Assembly (NCBI RefSeq): GCF_016920785.2
Contig: NW_024609846.1
Location: 92,894,888 to 92,958,887, forward strand
Length of the DNA stretch: 64,000 nucleotides
Direction of reading: 5' to 3'
Source of the DNA: Ixodes scapularis
Taxonomy: Eukaryota > Arthropoda > Arachnida > Ixodida > Ixodidae
Shown here: one piece after another, positions 43,183 to 53,911 of the stretch
Numbering within the stretch: the stretch's first letter is position 1
Layout: each line of letters begins with the position of its first letter
Notes under the pieces: model-generated
The model's input: the letters and a program-made list of their open reading frames with translations, nothing else
Told to the model about the DNA's origin: nothing
Database searches by the model: none
Program-made: the position numbers and the translations under genes

Positions 43183-46100
43183 CGAAGAATGGGCTGCAGG
43201 GCAAGGGCTTTTTTGGGAGCCTGCGAAGTCCGGGAGAAGAGAGGGATCCGGATTTAGAGCTGGGAGGTGGGGACAGAGAGGGCAGGAGGAGGCCTCGCAG
43301 GAATAGAAAGAAGGGAAAGAAACAGCTTAATATTGGTTTTATGAACATGCTGGGAGGTAGAAAAAGACAAAAATGGGAAGAGCTTGAGAAGCAGTTGGTG
43401 GCGGAAAATTTTCAGGTGTATGGATTGGCGGAGACCCACCTTAAGGATTGCGAGAAGCCACCATACATAGCGGATTATTTTTGGTTGGGATGCAACAGGA
43501 GTAGCGGAGAACGAAAGGGAGGAGGGGTAGGAGTATTGATCAAAGGGCAAGACTGGGAGAGGGTGAATGAGGGATGCAGGGAACACCTATGGTTGATACG
43601 ACAGATTACGGATTTGAACACACTACTGGGATTTGTCTACTTGAAAACGGGAAGGAACTCAAAAGAAGAAAATGCTCAGCACTTGTCATGCACAGCGAGG
43701 GATGTCAGAGAAATTGGTTTAAATAGGGAAATAATTATCATGGGAGATATGAATGCCCATTTAGAAGATTTTGATGGACACAGACACAACAGGGAAAATG
43801 TTGCAAGAATTCTGCGATGCTGTGGCTCTAGAATGCAATGAAAAAATCACGTGGGAGAGAAACGCCTCTCGCTCAACAATAGACTATTGCCTCATGTCCC
43901 CAAAGCTGTATAACAGGCTAGGGAGTATGGAAATAGACGAAGAAGGTATTAAAAGCTTGGGGATTGACCGCAGAAGAATCAAAATCAAATTTGGTGCATC
44001 GGTAACAGAGCAAAAAATTCACGAACGGGAATGTAAATCGACTCTAAACGAAGATCAGTTACAAGAAGTATCCAAAAATATTGAGAGCATAGTATCCAAC
44101 CAACCGAAAAGAGAGTGGTCATATGAGGATTTAGTGGGCATTTTTAAGACTGAGTTGGAAAAGTACCGAGGTTAGCGAGGAGGAAAGAGAGGGAAAAAGC
44201 ACAAACCTAAATTCTGGTGGGATAAAGAGGTTAAGGCAGCCATATCACGACGTCAAGGGGCATCTCAAGAACATGGGTGGGCAAAGAAAAGGGGAGCAAC
44301 CCTGGACGAAGTAGCAGCAAAATGGGAAAATTTTCTGAATAGAAAAAGGGAGGCATGAGCTCTCATACAGACCAAAATTGGCAGCGCAGGGGTTCAGTGG
44401 ATGATGGAGATAAATCAGAACGACAGAAATGCAGCAAAAAGATTTTGGGAGCACATTAAGGCGCAGGGAAAAAAGACGGAGTCGTGTCAGCACTCGCTCG
44501 CCACGCAGGAAGGGATAAAGGTTGAGGGGAAAGAGGCTCGAGAATACATCAGGAGGAAAATTGAAGAATGTTGGAACCAAATGAAAAACTGGAGAGCGCC
44601 AATCACAGTAACGTGCGGGAGGAATAGAGAGCCGAAACAATGGGAACTACTATAGGAGAATGGGACAGAGCGGAAAGTAAGATTCCAGCAGGAACAGCAA
44701 CAGGTCCAGATGACATTCCAATCAGACTAATAAAGGTAAAGCAAGCAAATTAAAGCTAAAACAGGTGATAGACCAAATAATTAAAGGGGGGACGTACCCA
44801 ATGATTGGAAACTAAGCAAGATAAGACTAATATATAAAGGCAAAGGTAATAAAGATAGTATTAAATCATATCGCCCAATAACAGTAACTTCGGTCATATA
44901 CAGGCTAGCTATGCAGATAGTGAAGAGAAGAATGGAAGAGTGAGCAGAAAGCACGCAGATTCTGGGTGAGCTCCAAAATGGTTTCCGAAGGAATAGAAGC
45001 CTTGAAGATAAATTATTTATAGCCACCCAGTGCATAGAAATTGCAGCGACAAACCATAGACCATTATCGGTAGCATTTTTAGATATCAAGGGGGCATACG
45101 ACAATGTGAGTCGGAAAAAAACTGGGAACTGCTGAGGAGGTATGAGCTAGATGCACATTTGATTAGATTCTTGCAAGAAGTGTATACAAATAATGAGGTA
45201 ATTATAAAGTGGGAGGCAGAAACTACAAGAGCAGCAGCAATAAAGAGAGGGCTTAGACAGGGTTGTCCCCTGTCACCCCTGCTATTCATGGTATACCTAA
45301 GCGAATTGGAAAACAGGTTAGAGCAGAGCAACTTGGGATTTGATCTGACGTATATGGAGGGAGGGAGTAAAATAAACCAAGTCATACCTGAACTGATGTA
45401 TGCAGACGACATCGTACTTATAGCAGATAGCCGGGAAATATTGGACAAACTAATTGGCATATGTGGACGAGAGGGCGACAAGCTTGTCTGAATTTGAGTA
45501 GGGAAAAATCTGGAGTGATGGTTTTTAATGACGAAAATGGGGAGCCGCTGATAATTCAGAACTTTGAAATAGACTATGTAGATAAGTACAAATATCTGGG
45601 GGTCTGGATGAAACAGGGAAAGAAATATTTAGAGGAACATGAGGAAAATATAATAAAAAAGGGGAAAAGAAATTCGGTTATTACGAAGCATAGAGCACTA
45701 TGGAATTACAATATATATGAAGTAGTTCGAGGCATTTGGAAAGGAGTCATGGTTCCAGGTTTGTTGTTTGGTAATGCAGTGTTGTGCATGCGTTCAGAGG
45801 TTCAGACAGGATTGAAGGTCAGACAGAGAAGTGTAGGCAGGTTGGCACTGGGTGCGCACGGGAACACGCCAAATGAAGGGGTACAAGGGGACATGGGCTG
45901 GTCGTCTTTTGAGAGTAGAGAGGCAATCAGCAAATTGAAATTTGATCAAGACTAACAAAAATGGAGGACGTACGATGGGCGAGGAAGGCGTACAAGTATT
46001 TATGCATGAAGAGTTTGGATACAAAATGGACAAACCGAACGAGAAAACTAAAATTTAAATATCTGTCATCTAGGGAGGAGACTGAGCGGAACACAACGAT

Positions 46101-46506
46101 TAAAAAGGGCGTAAAAGAAGCCGAAAGGAAAATGTGGAGTGGTAGGATGCAAGGAAAATCAGCTTTAACAATTTACAGGTCACATAAGCAGGAAATAAGA
46201 AAAGAAGAGGTTTTTGATAATTCACGGTGTAGTACCCCACTATTAGAGGCTAGAACGGGGGTTTTAAGAACCAAAACGTATAGGGCTAAATTCGAGAAAA
46301 TGGACACATTATGTGCCATATGCCAAAATGAGAACGAAACAATGGAGCATCTTGTTTTAGAATGTACGAGGCTTCGTCCTGCTCTCCCGGAGGGGTCGGC
46401 GGATTTGGCGGGGGTGCTCGGTTTTGCGGACGAGGATGGAGGAATGGAGAAAAAAAGGTGTTACCATCACAAAAAGGAGATTGGAAAACTGGTGGATACA
46501 GTCTAG
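43179..46506 (+). pseudogene. ORF2 remnant of the inserted LINE (endonuclease, RT, zinc finger)
   Basis: Pieces in order are LNIGFMNMLGGRKRQKWEEL with GLAETHL and IIIMGDMNAH (endonuclease, 43179-43841), and STIDYCLMSPKL, where the expected S-D-H is degraded to I-D-R. Then come IKSYRPITVTSVIYRLAM and LDIKGAYDNV, RGLRQGCPLSPLLF (45159-45491), the intact YADD at 45399-45410, and a late Cys-x2-Cys...His-x4-Cys finger (CAICQNENETMEHLVLEC). At least six frame breaks make it non-functional. The clade is not assigned. Confidence 0.8.
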
Positions 46507-46925
46507 GGAAAATGAAACAAGGACGAACAATTAGCACAGCTGGGGGTCAGGAGGGACAGAGGAATATTGGGACTCCCTCCCGCGTGGCTCCGGCCCAAAG
46601 TCTCGCACCTGTCCCCCAGTGGGTGTAGTTTAAGGAGGAACACCGACGAGGTTGACCAGAGGAAAAATGGCGACTCCCTCGCCCGGAAGAGGAGGCGGGG
46701 GGCGGTGTTTATTTTTTTTTTTTTTTTTTTTGCCCGATTTCTCAAAGGTCTTCCTGGAAAGTACTCTACCCGCCCGGTGATAGTTGCAGAGAGGTAAAGG
46801 GAAAAAAGAATAGAAGAAAAAAGGAAAAAACAAATTTCCTAAATAATAATTTAAGGCTAGGTGGCGTAAGCTACCGCCCGATAAAAAGGCAACAGCCAAT
46901 ATCTATCCATCCATCCACACCAGAT

Positions 46926-47539
46926 CTCACCCTCTCATCAAGCATGAACCGGCTCACGAGCACGGTCACTGAACACAGCCTAGGCCGTGATCATCTCATC
47001 ATGAGCACAACACTATCCCCCAACCTGAGGCTTACTCGTACCCTCAGGCAAAGCACCCTGGTTGAGTGGGAAAGCTGGTTGAGTGGGAAACAGTCGGAGA
47101 GTCGAAGGCCTCAGAAAGCAGAAGCAGACAAGAACACTCGTGGAAATGGAGCGTGCTGGTCGATGATCGATGATATCAATCAGTGGACTAATCAGCTGCT
47201 GAGGGATGTCGGAGGAGCCACCAAAGAGCTAGACCCGAGTATTCCATCGGAAACGGTAGACTCCCATCTACGACATATATGGGAAGCCTACAGTAGCATT
47301 CTAAAAAAACTGAAAACCAAGCTGTCCCAGTTGGAGAGACAAATCAGCTCACACGCGAGTTTACTGGTGCGAGACCAATGGGGACATATCTGCGATCAAA
47401 TGCGCGGTAAACTTGGGCTGAAAAAGACCTGGATCCTCTTACGACACCTCCTTGATCCGGATTAAGGCAAATCGGAACAAAAGAATCGCATGACGAAACT
47501 TGTACAAAATTTCCCAGGCTCGGATCAAGATTTGCTCGT
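46926..47539 (+). pseudogene. Endonuclease C-terminus and linker of the I-like LINE
   Basis: The sequence resumes with TPDLTLSSSMNR, then VTEHSLGRDHLI, the block that holds the catalytic S/x-D-H of the endonuclease. A helical linker follows (IWEAYSSILKKL), and the frame stops at 47465. Residual sequence continues to the TTAA at 47540. This fragment only makes sense as the continuation of 42330-42914. Confidence 0.75.
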
Positions 47540-49072
47540 TTAAAGGGATACTACAACGACATTTCGGCGCTCAATTTTTGGTCTATATGAGTTCAAAGGA
47601 GCAGCATCACATCGAACATACGAATATCTTGTTAAAAAAGCCACGAAAATGAATTTTAAAACGAATTAAACGATTAGCAAAGAGCACCTGGTGGATGTCG
47701 CTAACGCCTCGCTTGTAATGCCCGTCTAGGAACCTTGACAGCTAGTGACGGAGGTTGTCTCGCCTCCAGCCTCGACGAGAGAAGAGGGGCAGGAGGAACT
47801 CGCCACTTCCCGAGAATGCCTTTTGTGTGTCGCAGAAGTCGCCATTGTCCCCCTGCACGATTACAAAAGATTAACCCGTCACTCAAAATTCGTACAAAAG
47901 CAGCCGCTTCGGTGGCTGGAACGACTATAGTCAGTTACAGGTTAAGAAGGTAGCGGCAAATGCCCCTCAAAGGGAATCAGATATCCCTCCGCCACCTCCG
48001 CATCCAATAGCGTCCCACCGTTTCCGTGACGTCGCGGCCAACGTGCGAGGATGGTCCTGCCTTTCTTTACATATTTGCTTTATCTTTCGACTTTGACTTA
48101 GCATTGTGGAAGCCACGAGAGGGAGATTAGAGTTCTCCCCCACCAACGGAAACAAATACGACTTTCATGTATTAGCTTCCCTCTCTGATCGATACAAAGG
48201 CTGCTTTCAGGGGCTCGGTTCCCCCTTCAATAAATACAAAGGTCGCCTTCTGAAAAAGTGGGATCGGAGACAAGTGGGAATCCATTGAAACGGAACAAGG
48301 GCTACGTTTACATGGATGCGACTGCAGCGCATCGGATCCAGTTAACGAATCGAATCGGTCCATGTAAACAGCTCGGATCGGATCAGATCGGATCCGATCC
48401 GATCCGCTGGGACGGGGTGGTTTGAGATGGTCAATCCAAATCGAGACTCTCCATGTATACGCTAGCGGATCGGATCGAGTGCTCGAGCGAGGGATTACGG
48501 GAGCTTTGCTTTGCCGGCCGCTAGGCAAACCGGACACCTCGGAAACAATCTGAAGGTCACGAGGTTTGCGTTGTGACCTTCGACACCAGGTGCCTCTGCT
48601 GGTCGATCCGAATCCATGTAAACGTAGTGGTTCAAGTGGATCCGATTCGCTAACTGGATCCGATGCGCTGCTGTCGCATCCATGTAAACGTAGCCAAGGA
48701 GCGTTTCCAGTGAGCTCTTCTTTCGACTGCGGAGAGATTTGAAACGGGCGCATCACACTTGTGGGAGGAGCTTCTCCTACCTTCTTGACTTGTAACCGAC
48801 TATAGGCCATCCTCTCTATGTCAGCCTCGCCGTAGCTTTGCTCGTCTTGAGACGACCTACGTCATGATTGCGTTGATGTCACGTGGAGAAGGCCCAGCGG
48901 AGGCTGGGCCTTCTCCGAGCGCTTGCCAGAGTGGGCCGTTTATAACGAAAAATACAGCCACCAGGCTCAAAATACAAACGTGCGATTGTCATTTACGGAT
49001 ATTGTGGATCATAATCAACCTATTTTTGAACACGACGGGGATATTTCAATTTTCGTTGAAGTATCCCTTTAA
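47540..49072. mobile_element. TTAA-flanked DNA element, terminal repeat TTAAAGGGATACTWCAACGA
   Basis: TTAAAGGGATACTACAACGA at 47540 is matched, inverted, by the right end at 49072 with one mismatch over 20 bp; the TTAA at each end is the duplicated target. It interrupts the I-like LINE between its linker and RT. It has no transposase frame. The interior includes another MITE at 48301-48694. Confidence 0.85.
48301..48694. mobile_element. Palindromic MITE with long terminal inverted repeats
   Basis: The left end GCTACGTTTACATGGATGCG and a further 25 bp or so are mirrored at the right end (about 48648-48694) with few mismatches. Internal copies of CCATGTAAAC and CGGATCGGATC add further symmetry. 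CAAGG flanks both sides (48296-48300 and 48695-48699). If the ends are GGCTACG...CGTAGCC, the duplication is AAG instead. It is non-coding and nested in the 47540-49072 element. Confidence 0.8.
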
Positions 49073-49495
49073 GCTACCGAAAAATACCTACCGACCGGGT
49101 CCCAAAATGCACTCCCTCCCTACCCTCTGCAGCAAAACACTAAGATGGACCGAGAAATCGCGAAGGCGAAGGTGAGGCTGGCAATATCCAAACTCAAACC
49201 AAACTCGGCGCCAGGACCGGACGGAATAACCAACCGCACCTTCGTAACCTTGATGACTCATCCATTACAGACATCGCCGACTACATCAACACATGCTGGA
49301 GAGAGGGGAGGATTCCCGAGTCGTGGAAACAAGCAAGAGTAATTCTAATCTCCAAGCCAGGGAAACCCCTCACCCTAGAACACCTAAGATCTATTTCTCA
49401 AACATCCTGCTTAGGTAAACTAATGGAACAGATAATCCTAGATAGGCTGACCAACCCCATGAATGACGCAGACTTATTGAGGAGTTTCAGCGACG
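49073..49495 (+). pseudogene. Reverse-transcriptase N-terminal fragment of the I-like LINE
   Basis: It contains KPNSAPGPDGITN (RT block 0/1) and, after a frameshift, INTCWREG, SWKQARVILISKPGKPL and CLGKLMEQIILDRL. It is cut off before the catalytic palm, so no Y-x-D-D is present. Confidence 0.75.
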
Positions 49496-49808
49496 GTGTC
49501 ACCACCCTGGCGGCCGGTCGCCGAAAGAGAAAGGGGGATAGGTTCGCTGGGCGTTGGCTTTGTGTAAATGCGTTGGCCGCGAACGTAGGCTTATAAACTT
49601 CGGCAGCAAGAATATTACGCGGCTCTGGTGTTCCGGTACGAGCAATAGAGGTGACACGATCTGCTACGACTAGCTACGACTAGAGTGCCTTCATGTGCGC
49701 TTCGCATAGAGTGATGCCAACTGCTTGTTTCCCTTTCCCACACCCTCTTCCACCGCCATTTTGTTCCTCTCAAGCGCGAGACACATGCGCGAAAAATCCA
49801 TCCGATCC
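49496..49808. other. Spacer between LINEs holding half of an 18-bp inverted pair
   Basis: No coding sequence was recognised. GCTACGACTAGCTACGAC at 49663-49680 has its exact complement at 63947-63964, 14.3 kb away, which suggests both belong to one older element that later received the minus-strand LINE and the hAT-like element. Confidence 0.45.
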
Positions 49809-50022
49809 ATAATAATAATGACTTTATTTACCATACAAGTATGGTGGGAGCTGAGGAAAAAAGCTGTGCAAGCAGCTTGACTGGTCCTCAGCCCCCCACA
49901 GGTACACAGCACTGGGGAAGTCATACACAAGAATTTATATAATACAAAATACTTAACAAAAAATTAACGAAACAAAAACAAAAGCAAAAATCTGCTAGCT
50001 AATTAACAGCAGTAAGGGTTGT

Positions 50023-52875
50023 TTAATTAGAAAGAAAATAATCCTTAAGCGCACACATATTGGAAGATTCGACATCAAAATTAGAGCCCATAAGAGTGTT
50101 CAGTAATGTTGGCAAGGTTATTTTAATCATTTGGAGGCCATAATCTGTTCGTGACGTTTCTACTGCCCAAACATCCGAGTGACGGGTGGAATATGTTGCA
50201 GCTTTTTTTCGAAGTGATGATAATGACAATAAAAAACTGTTTAACTCGCGACATTCCTGTTTATACTTTATGCTAAGTCTGAAAGCATAGTGATCAAATA
50301 TCTTCACTATACGCAGCTCTCTGAAAAGTTGGTCAGTGTGAGAATCATAAGGCACGTTACACACAATTCTTAACACTCTTTTCTGCAATAGAAATAGTTT
50401 CTGCAGATTGCTTTTTGTCGTCGTCCCCCAAACTAAATGGCAATAATTCAGATGAGATAAAAACAATGAGTTGTACAAAAGCAACTTAACTCCTTTTGGA
50501 AGATCATGACGATGTCTATGCAGCATACCAGTGATACGAGAGAGCTTAGAAATAATATAGTCAACGTGTTCAGTCCAAGACATGTGCCTAGAGAAAAACA
50601 CCCCCAAAGTCTTAAACGTGCTTACCACTTCGATAGGCGAAGAGTCTAGAAAAATATCACTCGTAAGTTCAGGGTTCTTATTTTTGGGACAAAATAAGGT
50701 GGCCTTAGTTTTCTTCTTATTAATTATGAGATTATTTGATTTAGCCCATGTGTCTAGAGCTTGTATGGTGTCATTAGCTACGTGCGAAATTTCATTATAA
50801 TTCTTACCTGAAAAAAAGAGGCTGGTGTCATCCGCGTAAATGACAAACTTCACTTGCTGCGCAATGTTAACGATGTCATTAATATATATATTAAAGAGCA
50901 ATGGCCCAAGTATGCTTCCTTGTGGTACCCCAGACTTAATTGGCTTGATATCAGAAAAGTGACCTTGAATACTAACATACTGACGCCGTTTTTCTAAATA
51001 CGACTTAATGAGAAGCGCTGCATGTCCCCTAATACCATAAAACTCTAATTTTTGAATGAGCAACTCATGGTTAATGTAGTCAAACGCTTTTGTAAAATCG
51101 ATGAATATGCCCAGTACTATATTCTTATCTTCAAAGTTGCGCAGTATAAAATCTTTTTGGTCAAGCAAAGCTAGTTCCGTGGAGCGTTTCTTTCTAAATC
51201 CGAACTGAGATTCTGTAATGACGTTATGCTTTTCCAAAAACACAATAAAACGATTATGTATAATCTTTTCTAAGCCTTTCGAAAATACTGGGAGAAGTGA
51301 CACAGGTCTGTAGTTGTTTATGTCATTTCTATCGCCTTTCTTATAAAGCACTATCACCTTGGCTATCTGCATCTTTTGGGGGAATATGGCCGTTTCTAAA
51401 CAGAGATTAAAAATGTACGCCAGGTAACGGCCAATAATGTCCAAAACGTACAGTACTGGGCGTATCTGTATACCATCGGCGTCGCAACAGTGACTAACGT
51501 TTACGTTACGAAACACTGACACCACTTCATCTTCAGTGACTGGATTAAAATAGAAAGTTTCCAGAATTCTTCGGTTCATATAACTGCAAGCATTAGTTGT
51601 ATTGGAGTCCCCCCCTAGGTTTACAAAAAAGTCGTTAAATACATCAGCGAGAAAACGACCAGTCAATTCAACGTTATTTTGTGTTATAGATTCAATGCTG
51701 TTTTGCGTGTCGTTGCGATTTAAAACAGAATTCAACTTCCTCCACATCACGTCAGTGCGGCCGGGAATTGAGCTGAACAAATTGTGGTAGTAGACGGTTT
51801 TGCATTTCTTTAGTTCCTTGTTCAAATTGTTCCTGAACGCTTTAAAAATTTTAAGCTTGTCTGGGTCTTTTGTTTTAATGAAAGCTTGATATAGCTTGTT
51901 TTTTATTTGTACCTTTGCAATTAATTCTGCCGTTATCCATGGTTTCCGGGCTTTTTTTAGTCTCCTTACTTTTCGATTGGGAAAGTGGTTCACGTAAATA
52001 GTTTTGAAAATATGGAGGAATTCCTCGTAAGCTTCATTCGCGTCAGTTTTGTCTAAAACCCCCGCCCAGTTTGCATTCCTCAAGTTATCTTTGAAGTAGT
52101 CAAGACGGTCAGTGGTAATACTTTGTACAAAAGTGTGCACTTTAGGGCCTTTGCGTTTACCTATATCATTACCTATACATAGAAAAGTTGCGAAGTGATC
52201 ACTGATATCGCAAGCTATCACACCGGATGTCACGATTTGCCGGTCAAAATTAGTGATGAATAGATCGAGCAATGTTTCTGATGTGCTTGTAATACGTGTC
52301 GCTTGATTTATTACATTCATGCAACCGTTTATCTGGAAAAGAGTAGTAATATTTCTTTTTGAACTATTATCGCTTAACATGTCAACATTGAAATCCCCAC
52401 CCCAAATCACGTTGTACTGGTTATCTTCAATAAACACAAAGAAGCCATCCAAAAATTCACAAAACTTCAAAATATTGCCATCGGGGGGGCGATAGAACAC
52501 TGACACAACATTTTGGTTTGTTCTTATCGAGAGTACTTCATAGTCATCGGTCGAGAGACAAAATTCCGACAAAAGTTCGTAGCTCATATCATTTTTTATT
52601 AACATTGAAACACCACCGCCACGCTGAGATAGCCGATTTACACAATGAGTATTATATTCGGGAAGTTTGAAAACGTCACTGTCGCATCTGTACCAGGTCT
52701 CTGATAACATAATGACGTCGAACGGGACGTCAAGTACATGGAAAAAGAGTTCTAAATCTGCGGATTTGTTTCTGGTAGATCTTGTATTTAAATGAAAACA
52801 TTTAGTTGAGGGGGCATTTCCTGTGCCCAAACAATCTTTCAGTTCCTCCGGTAGAATTATGTTTGCATTAGCCAT
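50023..52875 (-). CDS. LINE ORF2: APE endonuclease and reverse transcriptase (CR1/L2-like)
   Basis: The single uninterrupted frame has 950 residues. The endonuclease (about 25-245) shows HLNTRS, SETW (58-61), GGDFN (159-163) and ISDHF (224-228), covering the metal-binding and catalytic residues. The reverse transcriptase (about 500-780) shows NYRPVSLLPVFSK, FIDFTKAFD (591-599), GVPQGSILGPLLF (649-661) and catalytic YADD (680-683; 50827-50838). A C-terminal basic region follows (KLFLLQKRVLRIV). The protein would nick target DNA and copy its own RNA there. The length and organisation fit CR1/L2-clade ORF2. The start MANANIILPEEL lies 49 bp after ORF1, suggesting translation by reinitiation. Confidence 0.92.
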   Translation of the reverse strand: MANANIILPEELKDCLGTGNAPSTKCFHLNTRSTRNKSADLELFFHVLDVPFDVIMLSETWYRCDSDVFKLPEYNTHCVNRLSQRGGGVSMLIKNDMSYELLSEFCLSTDDYEVLSIRTNQNVVSVFYRPPDGNILKFCEFLDGFFVFIEDNQYNVIWGGDFNVDMLSDNSSKRNITTLFQINGCMNVINQATRITSTSETLLDLFITNFDRQIVTSGVIACDISDHFATFLCIGNDIGKRKGPKVHTFVQSITTDRLDYFKDNLRNANWAGVLDKTDANEAYEEFLHIFKTIYVNHFPNRKVRRLKKARKPWITAELIAKVQIKNKLYQAFIKTKDPDKLKIFKAFRNNLNKELKKCKTVYYHNLFSSIPGRTDVMWRKLNSVLNRNDTQNSIESITQNNVELTGRFLADVFNDFFVNLGGDSNTTNACSYMNRRILETFYFNPVTEDEVVSVFRNVNVSHCCDADGIQIRPVLYVLDIIGRYLAYIFNLCLETAIFPQKMQIAKVIVLYKKGDRNDINNYRPVSLLPVFSKGLEKIIHNRFIVFLEKHNVITESQFGFRKKRSTELALLDQKDFILRNFEDKNIVLGIFIDFTKAFDYINHELLIQKLEFYGIRGHAALLIKSYLEKRRQYVSIQGHFSDIKPIKSGVPQGSILGPLLFNIYINDIVNIAQQVKFVIYADDTSLFFSGKNYNEISHVANDTIQALDTWAKSNNLIINKKKTKATLFCPKNKNPELTSDIFLDSSPIEVVSTFKTLGVFFSRHMSWTEHVDYIISKLSRITGMLHRHRHDLPKGVKLLLYNSLFLSHLNYCHLVWGTTTKSNLQKLFLLQKRVLRIVCNVPYDSHTDQLFRELRIVKIFDHYAFRLSIKYKQECRELNSFLLSLSSLRKKAATYSTRHSDVWAVETSRTDYGLQMIKITLPTLLNTLMGSNFDVESSNMCALKDYFLSN

Positions 52876-52924
52876 CTCAAAGGAACTACCTACAATAATA
52901 CGTTAGGCAAGAAAGGAGGTGCGT

Positions 52925-53836
52925 TTAACCGATTTTTTGAAGGTCATCGACGTTCTTTACAACAATTGCACGGTCACCGTCTTTTGCGCGAACAAAGACC
53001 TTTCCATTTTTGTGCCATGCGTATTGAAATCTTTTCGCAGTCGCCCACTCCTTTGCAGCACGTAGGAGAACCCTATTCAGTCGAGTCATGTTTTCTTGAA
53101 TGTAGATCTCCTCACGATTTTTTCTTAGTTCCTTCTTTCTTTCGAGCCAATGATCACGGGTTTGCTGTTTTGCAAACCGGACGATGATAGCTGGAACCTT
53201 CCCGGGTTTTAGAGGAAGTCGGTGTGCAGACACCACCTCTGGTTCTGAGAGTTCTGGTACACCTATCCTGGATCCAACTTCGTTCACCTTCTCAAGCAAA
53301 TTTTCGTTATTGGTTTGCGGAATGCCGTGAAATTCCAGGTTCAGGCGCCTGCTCCTCCATTCAAGTTCGTTCAATTCTTCTTTCAGCTGTAGAACATCAT
53401 CTTCGCATTTTCTCGCCTCAAGATTCGTCACCCGTGCTTTTAAGTCTTTGATGTCTGCGCTTTGGGCGGCTAGTTGGGTCATGACCTCGTCATATTGGTC
53501 AGACATTAACTGCACGGAGTGTTCTATGCCGTCAACTGTTCCTTTTAGGCTCGTGAGAATTTCAAGTTTCTGGCTGATCGTAGCGAACATACCGGCAATA
53601 TCCGCCTCCGATGGTATGGTCCCCTTGACCGCCTGACTCCTCTGTTTGCCTTTTTGACAAGTCGAACATTTCCACTCCTCCCGAGCACTTTCGCCTCTCT
53701 TTCTAAAAGTAGCTTCAGATACCCCACTACACGCTCCAAAATGAAAACTATAAGAACATTCAGAGCACGTTCCGACTGTTCCATTATGTGGAAGGGGTTT
53801 GCCACATGGCAAACATTCGTCATTTGCGTTTTTCAT
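52925..53836 (-). CDS. LINE ORF1: PHD-like zinc finger, coiled coil and RNA-binding region
   Basis: The 303-residue frame is intact. Residues 8-60 (CLPCGKPLPHNGTVGTCSEC ... FHFGACSG ... WKCSTCQ) form a Cys4-His-Cys3-like PHD finger. Residues about 105-165 are a predicted coiled coil (QLAAQSADIKDLKARVTNLE). The rest (LNLEFHGIP, AHRLPLKPGKVPAIIVRF, then RDHWLERKKELRKN and a C-terminal KRFQYAWHKNGKVFVR) matches the RRM-plus-C-terminal layout of L1-like ORF1 proteins. Such proteins coat LINE RNA, and a PHD finger could bind chromatin. The start ATG follows the unique 75-bp leader directly. Confidence 0.88.
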   Translation of the reverse strand: MKNANDECLPCGKPLPHNGTVGTCSECSYSFHFGACSGVSEATFRKRGESAREEWKCSTCQKGKQRSQAVKGTIPSEADIAGMFATISQKLEILTSLKGTVDGIEHSVQLMSDQYDEVMTQLAAQSADIKDLKARVTNLEARKCEDDVLQLKEELNELEWRSRRLNLEFHGIPQTNNENLLEKVNEVGSRIGVPELSEPEVVSAHRLPLKPGKVPAIIVRFAKQQTRDHWLERKKELRKNREEIYIQENMTRLNRVLLRAAKEWATAKRFQYAWHKNGKVFVRAKDGDRAIVVKNVDDLQKIG

Positions 53837-53911
53837 GCTCTATACACTCTATGGCTGTATGGCAGCAGCAGCGGAAAGAAAAGAAATGACAAAAAATGTG
53901 TGAAAACCAAC
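53837..53911 (-). promoter_or_regulatory. Unique leader between the last monomer and ORF1
   Basis: This short T-rich segment begins right after the monomer's terminal TTTCAG with GTTGGTTTTC and contains a CTG-rich run (GCTGCTGCTGCC) before the ORF1 ATG. The TTTCAG/GTTGGT junction looks like paired splice-site consensus, though no splicing is shown. Confidence 0.5.

Larger units (their letters stand above)
42915..46920 (+). mobile_element. Second LINE (APE-type) inserted in the I-like LINE
   Basis: The insertion separates the endonuclease halves of the I-like element. It contains the end of an ORF1, endonuclease (43179-43841), linker, reverse transcriptase and a C-terminal zinc finger, then a 3' end of ATCTATCCATCCATCC. 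Many stops and shifts are present. The exact left junction (after CGCATAGGCAA) and any target duplication are uncertain, and about 20 bp of the host element may be lost. Confidence 0.8.
40380..49495 (+). mobile_element. I-superfamily-like LINE, split by two later insertions
   Basis: The order is ORF1 with CCHC knuckles (40535-41842), a frameshifted coiled coil, endonuclease (about 42330-42914), a break, the endonuclease end and linker (46926-47539), a second break, and the start of reverse transcriptase (49073-49495). The joined order is that of an I/Jockey-type element, so all pieces are one insertion. The RT is truncated in its first third; the element is dead. Confidence 0.85.
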
